A DNA stretch of 64,000 nucleotides from Sedimentimonas flavescens (GTDB lineage: Bacteria; Pseudomonadota; Alphaproteobacteria; Rhodobacterales; Rhodobacteraceae): positions 62,001 through 126,000 of the forward strand of contig NZ_JAHVAI010000009.1 of NCBI RefSeq assembly GCF_019264375.1, written 5' to 3'. Position numbers and translations under genes: made by a program. Positions 10,442-19,343 of the stretch are shown here, in pieces (positions within the stretch are counted from its first letter, which is position 1; the number at the start of each line of letters is the position of its first letter). Under the pieces are notes generated by a model. It was not told the origin of the DNA. It did no database searches and was given only the letters and a program-made list of their open reading frames with translations.

Positions 10442-11299
10442 ATGAAGAACGTTCTTCTTGCGACCACCGCGCTGGTTTTTTCGGCGGGCTTTGCGGCGGC
10501 CGAAGTGACCATGAGCGGCGAAGCCAACATGGGCTTCAAGTACAGCGAGTTTGGTCTTGACTATGCGGACCAGAAAACCGCTGGCTGGTATTCTATTGAA
10601 CTCGATATCATCGGTACGATGGCGACGGATACGGGCCTGACGTTCGGTGCCTCGGTGACCCTCGAGTCGGACTACGAAGACGGCGACAACCAGGGCTATA
10701 GCGGCGTGGTTTTCGCTTCGGGCGCGTTCGGCACCATCTCGGTTGGCGTGCTTGACCCGATCGCAGACGATTACGGCCTTCAGGATATCGGTTTCGACGG
10801 AATCGGCATCGACGACATCGCCGAAGACGCTGGCTTCCTCGGTGAGGCCGATGTGCGTTGGGATTACGCGACCGGCGACTTCACCTTCGGCGTTTCGGTG
10901 CACACCATCTATGAAGATTACGGCGTCGGTATCGGCTACGATCAGGGTGCGTTCAACTTCGGCCTGACCTACGATCACTTCGAAGACGGCTCGAACGACG
11001 TGAACACGACCTCGCTGCTGCTCGGCTATGAGGCGAATGGCTTTGCCGGCCATATCTACGTCACCGATGCCACCGATAATGGCACTTCCTATGGTATCTA
11101 CGGCTCCTACGTGACCGGCCCGTGGCTGTTCGAAGCCGCCTACGCCAAGGCGGATGACGATTCGCTCACCGCGCCCGGCGTGGATGCTTACGGTATCGGC
11201 GCGAAATACGAGCTCGGCGGCGGCGCCCAGCTGGCGGGTGGCATCGGCGCGATCGATAGCGACACCGTTGCCGATCTCGGTGTGACCTTCTCGTTCTGA
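10442..11299 (+). CDS. Rhodobacter-type outer-membrane porin (copy 2)
   Basis: A 285-residue paralogue of the preceding porin. Signal peptide (KNVLLATTALVFSAGFAAA), first strand (EVTMSGEANMGFKY) and C-terminus (ADLGVTFSF) are almost the same as in copy 1. It is 29 residues shorter, mainly in loop regions, for example near residues 40 and 130. Codon use is less strictly biased than in copy 1, with more GAT, GTG and GGT, so expression may be lower. I chose the ATG at 10442 because it directly precedes the signal peptide and has AAGGGG upstream; a longer frame from 10376 adds 22 basic, non-signal residues. Confidence 0.9.
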   Translation: MKNVLLATTALVFSAGFAAAEVTMSGEANMGFKYSEFGLDYADQKTAGWYSIELDIIGTMATDTGLTFGASVTLESDYEDGDNQGYSGVVFASGAFGTISVGVLDPIADDYGLQDIGFDGIGIDDIAEDAGFLGEADVRWDYATGDFTFGVSVHTIYEDYGVGIGYDQGAFNFGLTYDHFEDGSNDVNTTSLLLGYEANGFAGHIYVTDATDNGTSYGIYGSYVTGPWLFEAAYAKADDDSLTAPGVDAYGIGAKYELGGGAQLAGGIGAIDSDTVADLGVTFSF

Positions 11300-11321
11300 T
11301 CCCAACGGACAGTACGATGCG

Positions 11322-11350
11322 AGAGCGGGCCTTGGCCCGCTCTTTTCTTT
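11322..11350 (+). terminator. intrinsic terminator of porin copy 2
   Basis: A 9-bp stem (AGAGCGGGC / GCCCGCTCT, 11322-11343) has a CTTG loop and a TTTCTTTT tail. It closely resembles the copy 1 terminator, consistent with duplication of the whole unit. Confidence 0.9.
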
Positions 11351-11390
11351 TATGCGCTGACGTGGTGTCTTGCGCCAAAAGGAGGGTTCC

Positions 11391-12050
11391 ATGGGACTGA
11401 GCGAGATCACTACGCGGATTGCGCAGGCTGAGGCGGCAGCGGGCCGCGCTGCGGGGTCCGTCGCGCTGATTGCCGTCTCCAAGGTGCAACCGGCCGAGCG
11501 GGTCGAGGCCGTTCTGCGCGAGGGGCATCGACTCTTTGGTGAGAACTACGTGCAGGAGGCCGCACGCAAGTGGCCCGCATGGCGCGCGGCCTTTCCGGGT
11601 GCGCAGGTTCATATGATTGGCCCTTTGCAGACCAACAAGGCCAAGCTGGCGGTGGAGTTGTTCGAGGCGATCCACACGCTCGATCGCCCTTCTCTTGCCG
11701 TCAAGCTGGCCAATCTGGCGCAGGCGCGCGGCACGAGCCCCGAGTTATTCGTTCAGGTCAACACCGGCGCCGAGCCGCAAAAGGCGGGCGTGCTGCCGGA
11801 CGGGGTGGATGCTTTCGTGGCCGAGGCGCGCGCGATGGATCTGCCGGTCGTGGGCCTGATGTGCATTCCGCCCGAAGACGAGGACGCCGCGCCGCATTTT
11901 CAGATGCTTGCGCAGATGGCCGCGCGGAACGGGCTAAGCGGCTTGTCGATGGGCATGAGCAGTGATTTCGAGGCGGCGATTGCCGCCGGGGCGACGCATG
12001 TGCGCGTGGGTTCGGCCATCTTCGGCGCGCGGGATTACGGTGCGCGGTAG
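11391..12050 (+). CDS. YggS-family pyridoxal-phosphate homeostasis protein
   Basis: A 219-residue member of the YggS/PLPBP family, which binds pyridoxal 5'-phosphate and affects B6 and amino-acid balance without a known catalytic reaction. LIAVSKVQP contains the PLP lysine at residue 31. FGENYVQEA, MIGPLQTNK, GLMCIPP and LSMGMSSDFEAAI are family signatures, though IGPLQTNK replaces the usual IGHLQ-NK. An AGGAGG site lies 6 bases before the ATG at 11391; the frame is open further upstream but without a better site. Confidence 0.93.
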   Translation: MGLSEITTRIAQAEAAAGRAAGSVALIAVSKVQPAERVEAVLREGHRLFGENYVQEAARKWPAWRAAFPGAQVHMIGPLQTNKAKLAVELFEAIHTLDRPSLAVKLANLAQARGTSPELFVQVNTGAEPQKAGVLPDGVDAFVAEARAMDLPVVGLMCIPPEDEDAAPHFQMLAQMAARNGLSGLSMGMSSDFEAAIAAGATHVRVGSAIFGARDYGAR

Positions 12051-12053
12051 GGC

Positions 12054-12611
12054 TTAAACCTTGTCATGTGGCAGGCCCCGGGGCGCTGCCCCGGACCCCG
12101 AGGTATTTTGCTCCAGGAGAAAGCAGGCGAGCGGCGGGATCTCGATCTCGGCGCCGGGTTCAAGGCGTTGGGCGAGCCAGAGCAGATCCGCGCGTCTGAA
12201 CGCGAGGCAGCCTGCGGTCGGGTAGCCCGCGCGGCGGCGCTGATGCAGGAAGATCGCGGAGCCATGGCCGGGCACCGCCATCGGATAGTTCCAGTCGGTG
12301 ACGAGGACGATGTCGTAGAGCGGGTCTGCGCGGCGCAGGGTTTCGTGGCTGGCGTGGAATGGTGCGCGGACGCGTTGGTTGTAGTGCGGGTGATCGGCGG
12401 CATCGCACCACAGATCACGCGGACCGATCGGGCGTGCCCAGGGCGCGGGGCGGGGCAGGCGGTCTGCGCGCCAGAACATTTCGAGGATGCGCAGGCGACC
12501 GATCGGGGTTGCGCCGTCGCCTTCGCGTTTGTCGCGCCGCAGACCGCCGCGGCCGATCTCGACCGGGAGGGTCCGGTTGCCGACCCGCAGCCCGGCGGGC
12601 GTAAGGCGCAT
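12054..12611 (-). CDS. L,D-transpeptidase (YkuD-type catalytic domain)
   Basis: About 185 residues. L,D-transpeptidases cross-link peptidoglycan (3-3 links) or attach proteins to it. The catalytic motif is visible as HGSAIFLH (His near 116) followed by GYPTAGCLAF (Cys near 135). There is no clear signal peptide, as in several single-domain members. The start overlaps the ribA stop: either the ATG at 12611 (TGATG) or a GTG at 12614. The last ~18 residues are encoded by a dispersed GC-rich repeat, so the native C-terminus has probably been replaced or extended. Confidence 0.85.
   Translation of the reverse strand: MRLTPAGLRVGNRTLPVEIGRGGLRRDKREGDGATPIGRLRILEMFWRADRLPRPAPWARPIGPRDLWCDAADHPHYNQRVRAPFHASHETLRRADPLYDIVLVTDWNYPMAVPGHGSAIFLHQRRRAGYPTAGCLAFRRADLLWLAQRLEPGAEIEIPPLACFLLEQNTSGSGAAPRGLPHDKV
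12074..12118 (+). repeat. dispersed GC-rich palindromic repeat, copy 1
   Basis: A GGCCCCGGGGC-GCT-GCCCCGGACC hairpin is followed by CCGAGGTATTTTG and CAGGAG. The same module recurs at 26898-26946 (same orientation) and 53322-53364 (reverse). This copy lies at the tail-to-tail junction of yggS and the L,D-transpeptidase gene and is read as part of the latter's frame. Confidence 0.8.
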
Positions 12612-13690
12612 CACAGGATATGCCCCGATTTTTCCGCCTTGGTGGCAAGGTAGGCCGCGTTGTGACGGCTGAGGCCCACGCGCAGCGGCACGCGCTCGAC
12701 GACCTTGATCCCGTTTGCCTCAAGCATCCGCACCTTGGCGGGATTGTTGGTCAGCAGGCGCACGGCGTGAAAGCCGAGTTTCTTCAGCAGGGCCGCGCCG
12801 ATGCGGAAGTCGCGCTCGTCATCCTCGAAGCCGAGGCGGTGGTTCGCCTCGACCGTATCGAAGCCCTGATCTTGCAGCGAATAGGCGCGCATCTTGTTGG
12901 CGAGGCCGATACCGCGCCCCTCCTGGTTGAGGTAGAGCAGGATGCCTGTGCCTTCATGCCCCATCTGCGTCAGCGCGGCGTCAAGCTGCGGGCCGCAGTC
13001 GCATTTCAGCGACCCAAGCACATCGCCGGTGAAGCAGGCCGAGTGCAGCCGCGCCAACACGGGTTTGTCGCGCGCGGGGGAGCCGATCTCGATGGCATAG
13101 TGTTCCTCGCCGCCATCATCGGGGCGGAAGATGTGCAGCCGGCCCTTCTCGGCCGCGCGCATCGGCACGCGGGCGGCGGCAACGGGTGCGAGGACCGTCT
13201 CGGCGGCGATCTCGCGCAGCGCATCATTGGCGTCGAGCGCCGTCAGCCCCTCGGCCGGGGGCGAGGGCGGCGGTGCGAGGATCGCGGCGGGCAGCAGATG
13301 CGCGGATTTCGTCAGCGCGATGGCGGCCCGGGCAAGGGTTGCGTCTCCGCCCCGCTCGGCGCTAAGCGGGCCTTTCATCGGCATGGCCAGATCGTCCGCC
13401 GGGTCGGCCAATGCCTGAAGCCAGTCAAGCTCGGCATCGGCGGGCACGCGGATGCGGGCCAGATCGGTGTCATAGATCCGCGCCTTCAGCGTCTCGGCGC
13501 GGCGCGCGGTCAGCACCAGCACCAGCGGCCCGAGCTTACGCAGCGCCGCAAGCCGCGCGGGGCTGAGCGTCTCGACGGCGACCGCAAGGCAGCTGTCGGA
13601 CAGCACAACAGGCAGCCCCATGCGCAGATCGGCGCGCGCGCGGTTGAGCCGTTCGGCAGGGGTCGGGCCAAGGGAAAGGGCGGTATCCAT
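12611..13690 (-). CDS. ribA: GTP cyclohydrolase II with N-terminal RibB-like region
   Basis: About 359 residues. The C-terminal ~200 residues are a complete GTP cyclohydrolase II, the first step of riboflavin synthesis: zinc ligands in [15 protein letters not shown], then [10 protein letters not shown] and the LTNNPAKV segment. The N-terminal ~160 residues resemble a degenerate DHBP-synthase-like domain without its acidic active-site motifs, a layout seen in other alphaproteobacteria. The start is uncertain: I prefer ATG 13690, just before [20 protein letters not shown]-type sequence, but ATG 13702 and GTG 13747 are in frame. It is coupled to the L,D-transpeptidase gene downstream. Confidence 0.88.
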   Translation of the reverse strand: MDTALSLGPTPAERLNRARADLRMGLPVVLSDSCLAVAVETLSPARLAALRKLGPLVLVLTARRAETLKARIYDTDLARIRVPADAELDWLQALADPADDLAMPMKGPLSAERGGDATLARAAIALTKSAHLLPAAILAPPPSPPAEGLTALDANDALREIAAETVLAPVAAARVPMRAAEKGRLHIFRPDDGGEEHYAIEIGSPARDKPVLARLHSACFTGDVLGSLKCDCGPQLDAALTQMGHEGTGILLYLNQEGRGIGLANKMRAYSLQDQGFDTVEANHRLGFEDDERDFRIGAALLKKLGFHAVRLLTNNPAKVRMLEANGIKVVERVPLRVGLSRHNAAYLATKAEKSGHIL

Positions 13691-13840
13691 AGCTCGTGAC
13701 ATAATCGTTTGTGCAACAAATTGAAACATATCCCGCGCTGGCGTCACCTCCGCGTGAGAAAGATTTCACACCCCTTGCCGTGCACGTGATCGGGCCTCAG
13801 CTTGGCCCCAACGAACAGAGCTGACGAAAGGGAGGCACCC

Positions 13841-14527
13841 ATGGCTGGTCTGAAAAAGATCCTTCTGGTTGACGACGATACCGATCTGCGCGAGGCGCTG
13901 GCCGAGCAACTGATCGCCACCGACGATTTCGAAGTGTTCGAGGCAGGCTCGGGCGTGGAAGGGGTAGAGAAGGCGAAGGTCGCACTATACGACCTCGTGG
14001 TTCTTGACGTCGGTCTGCCCGATACCGACGGGCGTGAGCTGTGCAAGAAGCTGCGCAAGCTGGGCGTGAAATGCCCGATCGTCATGTTGACCGGCCATGA
14101 TACCGATGCCGACACGATCCTGGGGCTCGACTCGGGGGCGAACGACTACATCACCAAGCCGTTCAAGTTCCCGGTCCTTCTGGCGCGTCTGCGCGCGCAG
14201 CTGCGCACCCATGAGCAATCCGAGGACGCGGTGTTCCAGCTTGGGCCGTATACGTTCAAGCCCGCGATGAAGATGCTGATCGACGCGAAAGAGCGCAAGA
14301 TCCGGCTGACCGAGAAGGAAACCAATATCCTCAAGTTCCTCTACCGCGCGACCGATGGCGTGGTGCCGCGCGACGTGCTGCTGCATGAGGTCTGGGGCTA
14401 CAATGCGGGCGTTACCACGCATACGCTGGAAACGCACATCTACCGCCTGCGCCAGAAGATCGAGCCCGATCCCTCGAACGCGCGGTTGCTGGTGACCGAA
14501 TCCGGCGGCTACCGTCTGGTGGCGTGA
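13841..14527 (+). CDS. OmpR-family response regulator (CenR-like)
   Basis: A 228-residue two-component regulator. The receiver domain has DDD at 11-13, phospho-acceptor Asp56 in LVVLDVGLP, and the conserved Lys in ITKPFKF. The C-terminal winged helix ends with THIYRLRQKIEPDPSN and ESGGYRL. No histidine kinase gene is adjacent, so it is an orphan at this locus. Its sequence reminds me of the essential alphaproteobacterial regulator CenR (envelope and division control), but I cannot confirm orthology. A GGGAGG site precedes ATG 13841. It diverges from ribA. Confidence 0.9.
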   Translation: MAGLKKILLVDDDTDLREALAEQLIATDDFEVFEAGSGVEGVEKAKVALYDLVVLDVGLPDTDGRELCKKLRKLGVKCPIVMLTGHDTDADTILGLDSGANDYITKPFKFPVLLARLRAQLRTHEQSEDAVFQLGPYTFKPAMKMLIDAKERKIRLTEKETNILKFLYRATDGVVPRDVLLHEVWGYNAGVTTHTLETHIYRLRQKIEPDPSNARLLVTESGGYRLVA

Positions 14528-14534
14528 ATTGGAA

Positions 14535-14558
14535 AGGCGGCCTCAGGGCCGCCTCTTT
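14535..14558 (+). terminator. intrinsic terminator of the response-regulator gene
   Basis: The stem AGGCGGCC / GGCCGCCT (14535-14554) has a TCAG loop and is followed by CTTTC. It sits between convergent genes and may also slow transcription from the DUF3775 side, where the opposite strand reads TTTCC after the stem. Confidence 0.75.
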
Positions 14559-14902
14559 CATACCGAGGGATAGGCCTCCTGCTCGGCGTCTTCGGGGTCT
14601 ATGCCAAGCGCGCTCAGCCCGTCTTCGAGGTAATCGGCCAGCATCGGCACACCCATGAGGTAATCCTCGGTCGGGGCCGTAGCCTCGGCGCGGGCAGTGT
14701 TGAAGGCCTCGTCGAATTCGCTCGCATCAAAGGTCTCGCGACCGATCCACATGATCGCGGTCAGCGCGGCCTGCTCTTCCTCGTTCAACGCGGCGATGAA
14801 GGCGCGCAATTCGCGACCCTGCCCCGAGCCGGGCAGATCGGCGTCGAACTTGCGGGCGCGAACGATGACATGGGCGACTTTGGCGGGGCTGATCGGTAGC
14901 AT
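14558..14902 (-). CDS. DUF3775 protein
   Basis: A 114-residue soluble acidic protein of unknown function matching DUF3775, a small alphaproteobacterial family. It has a conserved-looking ELRAFIAALNEEEQAALTAI helix region near residues 31-50 and a MWIGR segment after it. No signal peptide or membrane segment. It is transcribed toward the convergent response regulator and sits 60 bases downstream of rmuC. Confidence 0.8.
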   Translation of the reverse strand: MLPISPAKVAHVIVRARKFDADLPGSGQGRELRAFIAALNEEEQAALTAIMWIGRETFDASEFDEAFNTARAEATAPTEDYLMGVPMLADYLEDGLSALGIDPEDAEQEAYPSV

Positions 14903-14961
14903 AACGTCCTCCGTATGGCGCCAGTTTCGCGCCAGTTACGGCCCTGCGCAAGCGCAATCGC

Positions 14962-16119
14962 TCAGGGTTTGATCTGGACGATGCGCGGGGCGTCGGGTTC
15001 GGGGGTAAGTTCCTCGAAATCGAAATTATCAAGGCGATGCGCGCGCTTACCGGCCTTCTCGGCCGAGATCTTGATTTCCTCGATATCCTTGGCGGCCTGG
15101 GTGAAATGCCGGTCAAGATTGCCCACGCGGGTGCCCAGACGATCGACGTCCTGGTAAAGCGCAGCCAGCTCTTTGCGGATCGCCCCGGCCTGCTCGCGCA
15201 TCCGCGCGTCTTTCAGCACGGCGCGCATGGTGTTGAGCGTGGCCATGCAGGTCGTGGGGCTGACGATCCAGACCTTGGCCGTGAAGCCTTCGCGCACCAG
15301 TTCCGGGAAATTGGCGTGCAACTCGGCATAGACGGCCTCGGAGGGCAGGAACATCAGCGCCCCGTCGGCGGTTTCGCCCTCAAGGATGTATTTCTCGGAA
15401 ATCGCCTTGATATGGCTGCGTACGGCAATACGCATCATCCGCTGCGCCTCGATCAGCTGGCTCTGGTTCTCGGCGCGGCGCAGGGCCTCATAGGCCTCCA
15501 GCGGGAATTTCGAGTCGATCACGATGGGGCCGGGCGGGTTGGGCAGATGGATCAGGCAGTCCGCCCGCCGTCCGTTCGAAAGCGTCGCCTGCATCGTGTA
15601 GCTGTCCGAGGGCAGCGCCTTGTGCACGATGTCATTGAGCTGGATCTCGCCAAAGGCGCCACGGGTCTGCTTGTTCGACAGGATGTCCTGCAACCCTAGC
15701 ACATCGCCCGAGAGCTTCTCGATATTGGCCTGTGCCTTGTCGATGGCCTCGAGGCGCTGGTGCAGATCGCCAAGCGAGCGTGCCGTGCGCGTGGCGGTGC
15801 CGTGCAGGCTTTCGGTCATCGAGCGGTTCACATCGGCCAGGCGCTGCTCCATCAGGGCCAGCACCTTGGTCTGGCTCATGGCCTGCGCCTCGGAGACGTG
15901 ATGCAGCCCCCCGGCAAGCTGGTGCTGCCCGTCCGAGAGCGCTTGCACACGCTGCGAAAGCTGCACCATATGGCCCGCCAGCGGGTCGATCGCCTGGGCT
16001 GAACGCCCCGCCGCGCGCAGCACCATGATCAGTAAAAGCACGATCAGCCCGCCGCCGATTAGCAGCGCCAGAACAAGCGGGTCGCCAAGGTCGATCTGAT
16101 GGGTGCCGATGGTGATCAT
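14962..16119 (-). CDS. rmuC: DNA recombination protein RmuC
   Basis: A 385-residue membrane-anchored protein. An N-terminal transmembrane helix (residues ~16-35) is followed by a coiled coil to about residue 140 and then the RmuC nuclease-like domain, with [22 protein letters not shown] and [12 protein letters not shown] motifs. RmuC limits rearrangements at inverted repeats; the mechanism is not well known. The ATG overlaps the mutL stop by 4 bases (ATGA), so I chose it over a longer in-frame start at 16188. Confidence 0.93.
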   Translation of the reverse strand: MITIGTHQIDLGDPLVLALLIGGGLIVLLLIMVLRAAGRSAQAIDPLAGHMVQLSQRVQALSDGQHQLAGGLHHVSEAQAMSQTKVLALMEQRLADVNRSMTESLHGTATRTARSLGDLHQRLEAIDKAQANIEKLSGDVLGLQDILSNKQTRGAFGEIQLNDIVHKALPSDSYTMQATLSNGRRADCLIHLPNPPGPIVIDSKFPLEAYEALRRAENQSQLIEAQRMMRIAVRSHIKAISEKYILEGETADGALMFLPSEAVYAELHANFPELVREGFTAKVWIVSPTTCMATLNTMRAVLKDARMREQAGAIRKELAALYQDVDRLGTRVGNLDRHFTQAAKDIEEIKISAEKAGKRAHRLDNFDFEELTPEPDAPRIVQIKP

Positions 16120-17975
16120 GTCCGTCCGAAAAGCCGTTCGATATCGCCAAGCCGTAGCTCGACATAGGTGGGGCGGCCGTGGTTGCACTGGCCGGAATGG
16201 GGGGTGGCCTCCATCTCGCGCAGGAGGGCGTTCATCTCTTCGACGCGCATCTGACGGCCCGAGCGGATCGAGCCATGGCAGGCCATGCGGCTCAGCACTG
16301 CCTCGATGCGGGCCTGCACAAGCTGGCTGTCGCCAAGGTCCGCAAGCTCATCCAGCACATCGCGCAGAAGCGCCGCAGCGTTGATCTCGCCCAATATCGC
16401 CGGGGTTTCGCGCACCGCGACGGCGCCGCCGCCGAAGGGTTCGATGCCAAGGCCGAGACGCGCGAGATCGTCGGCCAGATCCAGCAACCGCGCGGCATCG
16501 CCGGGCGAGAGTTCAACGATCTCGGGGATCAGCAGCGCTTGTGCGGCGACGCCCTTTTCAGCCATCTGGCGCTTGAGGCGCTCATAAACCAGCCGCTCAT
16601 GCGCCGCGTGCTGATCGACGATCACGATGCCGGTCTCGGTCTGGGCGATGATGTAATTCTCATGCACCTGCGCGCGGGCGGCACCTAGGGGCTTGGTCGT
16701 CAGTTCGGGCTGCGGCGCGGGGTCCGCCACGCGGGCCGAAGGGGCAATGGGCGCATCGAAGACGGGCGAGGCTTCGGCGAAGCTTGGCTGGTTCAGCGGG
16801 GCCTGCGCGCTATAGGCGCTGCGGATCGCGCCAAGGCTCGGGCGGTCCATCTGGTAGATGCGCGGGGATACGGGTTCCTCGGGGCGCATCGCGCCAAGCG
16901 TCGCGCTGGCCACGGTGCTTGAGGCCCGATGCCCCGCCTGCGACAGCGCATGGCGCAGCCCGCCCACGATCAGCCCGCGCGCCACGCCGGATTCGCGAAA
17001 GCGCACCTCGGCCTTGGCGGGGTGGACGTTGACGTCCACGCGCTCGGGCTCGCAGCTGAGGAAGAGCACCGCCGCCGGGTGCCGGTCGCGCGAGAGGAAA
17101 TCCATATAGGCTGCGCGCAGGGCCCCGATCAGCATCTTGTCGCGCACCGGGCGGCCGTTCACGAAGAGGAATTGCTCGACCGCAGCGCCACGCGAATAGG
17201 TGGGCAGGGCGGCATATCCGGTCAGGCGGATCCCCTCGCGCTCGGCGTCGATGGGCAGGGCGTTGTCGGCGAAGTCGCGGCCAAGCACACGGGCGAGCCG
17301 CCCCGAAAGCGCACCGAACAGCTCGCCCTGTTCGGCATCGGCGCGGAAGATCTCGCGCTCATTGCCGCCCGAGGTGTCGATCAGGCGAAAGCTGACATAG
17401 GGCTCGGCCATGGCGAGACGCTTGACCACATCAGCGATGGCCTGCGCCTCGGCGCGGTCGGTGCGCAGGAACTTGAGCCGCGCGGGCGTCGCGTAGAACA
17501 GATCGCGCAGCTCGACCACGGTGCCCCGGTTGAGCGCGGCGGGTTTGACCGGCCCGATCTGCCCGCCCGCGACGGTGATCTGTGCGGCGTCGAACCCCTC
17601 GGCGCGCGAGGTGATCGTCAGCCGCCCGACGGCGCCAAGCGAGGGCAGCGCCTCGCCGCGAAAGCCGAAGGTATGGATGTTGAGCAGGTCCGATCCGTCG
17701 ATCTTCGAGGTGGCATGGCGGCTCAGCGCCAGCGGCAGATCCTCGGCGGTCATGCCGCAGCCGTCGTCGGTGATGCGGATCAGCGTTTTGCCGCCATCGG
17801 CATAGGCGATCTCGATGCGCGAGGCCCCGGCATCAAGCGCGTTCTCGATCAGCTCTTTCACCGCCGAGGCCGGACGCTCCACCACCTCGCCCGCCGCGAT
17901 GCGGTTGGCGGCGGCATCGTCAAGTTGCCGGATGACGGGGCGATTTGCGCCTATATTGGGGGGCTGTGCATTCAT
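16116..17975 (-). CDS. mutL: DNA mismatch repair protein MutL
   Basis: A 619-residue GHKL ATPase linking MutS mismatch recognition to strand incision. ATP-site motifs: [17 protein letters not shown] and TFGFRGEAL. The C-terminal domain carries [12 protein letters not shown], the metal-binding endonuclease motif DQHAxxExxxxE, and a CNHGRP-type zinc motif near the end. So this is a nicking MutL, as expected for bacteria without MutH. ATG 17975 is chosen because a longer frame adds 12 residues without family character. Confidence 0.95.
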   Translation of the reverse strand: MNAQPPNIGANRPVIRQLDDAAANRIAAGEVVERPASAVKELIENALDAGASRIEIAYADGGKTLIRITDDGCGMTAEDLPLALSRHATSKIDGSDLLNIHTFGFRGEALPSLGAVGRLTITSRAEGFDAAQITVAGGQIGPVKPAALNRGTVVELRDLFYATPARLKFLRTDRAEAQAIADVVKRLAMAEPYVSFRLIDTSGGNEREIFRADAEQGELFGALSGRLARVLGRDFADNALPIDAEREGIRLTGYAALPTYSRGAAVEQFLFVNGRPVRDKMLIGALRAAYMDFLSRDRHPAAVLFLSCEPERVDVNVHPAKAEVRFRESGVARGLIVGGLRHALSQAGHRASSTVASATLGAMRPEEPVSPRIYQMDRPSLGAIRSAYSAQAPLNQPSFAEASPVFDAPIAPSARVADPAPQPELTTKPLGAARAQVHENYIIAQTETGIVIVDQHAAHERLVYERLKRQMAEKGVAAQALLIPEIVELSPGDAARLLDLADDLARLGLGIEPFGGGAVAVRETPAILGEINAAALLRDVLDELADLGDSQLVQARIEAVLSRMACHGSIRSGRQMRVEEMNALLREMEATPHSGQCNHGRPTYVELRLGDIERLFGRT

Positions 17976-18026
17976 CCTACAAGGGATAGCACAGCCCTCG
18001 GCCAAGCCCAACAGATTCGGGATCGC

Positions 18027-19343
18027 TTAGTTCGAGGCGCTCGTGTCGAGCCCCTCGGGCTTGCCGACCACGACAAAGCGCAGCGCATCGGCATCGAGCA
18101 ACCGCTGCGCGACGCGTTTGATGTCTTCCTTGGTGACCGCCTCGACCTTGGCATTGCGGGTGTTCACATAGTCGATCGGCATGTGATTGAGCTGCATCCC
18201 TGCCAGAATCCCCGCGATCTGCCCGTTGCCGTCGAAGCGCAGCGGATAGGCGCCGGTCAGGTAGGTCTTGGCGTCGTTCAACTCCTGGTCGGTGACCTCG
18301 CCCGTCGCCATGCGCGCCCATTCGGCGCGGGTCACGGCGATGGCCTCGGCGACCTTGCCATTGGCCGAGGCGAACGAGCCCTGCCAAGTCTCGGCCAGAT
18401 CCTTGGGCGCGAGGTAGGTATAGATCCCGTAGGTCAGGCCGCGCTTCTCGCGCACCTCTTCCATCAGGCGCGAGGCAAAGCCGCCCTCGCCCAGGATCTG
18501 GTTGATCACATAGGCCGCGAAGAAATCCGGGTCATCCATCGGCAGCCCTTGCTGACCGAAGATCACCACCGATTGCGGCGTGTCGTAATCGACCACGCTC
18601 ACGCCCCCGGCCAGGCCAAGCTCGGCCCGCGGCGGCATCGGTGCGCCTGTTTCGGGCAGGTCCCCCAGCAGATGGTCAAGCAGCACGCCCAGTTCCGCCG
18701 GCGTGATGTCGCCCACGGCCGAGATCACCAACCGGTCGCGCGCCATCACGCGGGCTTTCGCGTCGAAGATATCCTCACGCGAGAGGGCCTTGACGCTTTC
18801 CGCCGTGCCGTTGAGCGAGGAGCCATAGGGATGATCGCCATAGGCCAGCTGGCGAAAGGTCCGCCCGGCGATGGCGTTGGGATCTTCCTCATCCGAGGCG
18901 ATGATCGACAGCACCTGCCCGCGCACGCGGTCCACCGCCACCTGATCGAAGCGCGGGTTGGTCAGCGCCTCGCGCAGCAGGTCGACCGCCTTGTCGCGAT
19001 TCTCGGTCAGCATCCGCGCCGAGATCTTCAGCGTGTCGTCATCCACGTCGAAGCTGAACTGCGCGGCCAGCGACTCGGTCGCCTCGGCGAAGGCCTGCGC
19101 ATCCATCTGGCCCGCGCCCTCTTCAAGCGTCGCGGCCATCAGGGTGATCGCGCCGCGTTTTTCCGGCGCATCAAGGCTTGCGCCGCCGCGAAAACGGATC
19201 TCGAGCGCGGTGAAGGGGATGTCATGGGCCTCGACCAGCCAGGCATTGAGCCCGCCGGGCGAGGTGACCTGCTGAATATCGAGCGCGCGGGCGGGCAGCG
19301 TCAGGCTAAGCACGGTCAGGGTGGCCAGAACGAAGCGGATCAT
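18027..19343 (-). CDS. M16 family peptidase-like protein, non-catalytic partner
   Basis: A 438-residue exported protein (signal peptide to about residue 20, ending PARA). It has the two-domain M16 fold, with the REKRGLTYGIYTYL segment that supplies the Arg/Tyr substrate contacts in M16B partner subunits. The zinc motif HxxEH is absent at the expected place (residues 64-76 read GAITLMAATLEEG). It follows the catalytic M16 gene with an ATGA overlap, so the two probably form a periplasmic heterodimer, as known for other proteobacterial M16 pairs. Confidence 0.9.
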   Translation of the reverse strand: MIRFVLATLTVLSLTLPARALDIQQVTSPGGLNAWLVEAHDIPFTALEIRFRGGASLDAPEKRGAITLMAATLEEGAGQMDAQAFAEATESLAAQFSFDVDDDTLKISARMLTENRDKAVDLLREALTNPRFDQVAVDRVRGQVLSIIASDEEDPNAIAGRTFRQLAYGDHPYGSSLNGTAESVKALSREDIFDAKARVMARDRLVISAVGDITPAELGVLLDHLLGDLPETGAPMPPRAELGLAGGVSVVDYDTPQSVVIFGQQGLPMDDPDFFAAYVINQILGEGGFASRLMEEVREKRGLTYGIYTYLAPKDLAETWQGSFASANGKVAEAIAVTRAEWARMATGEVTDQELNDAKTYLTGAYPLRFDGNGQIAGILAGMQLNHMPIDYVNTRNAKVEAVTKEDIKRVAQRLLDADALRFVVVGKPEGLDTSASN

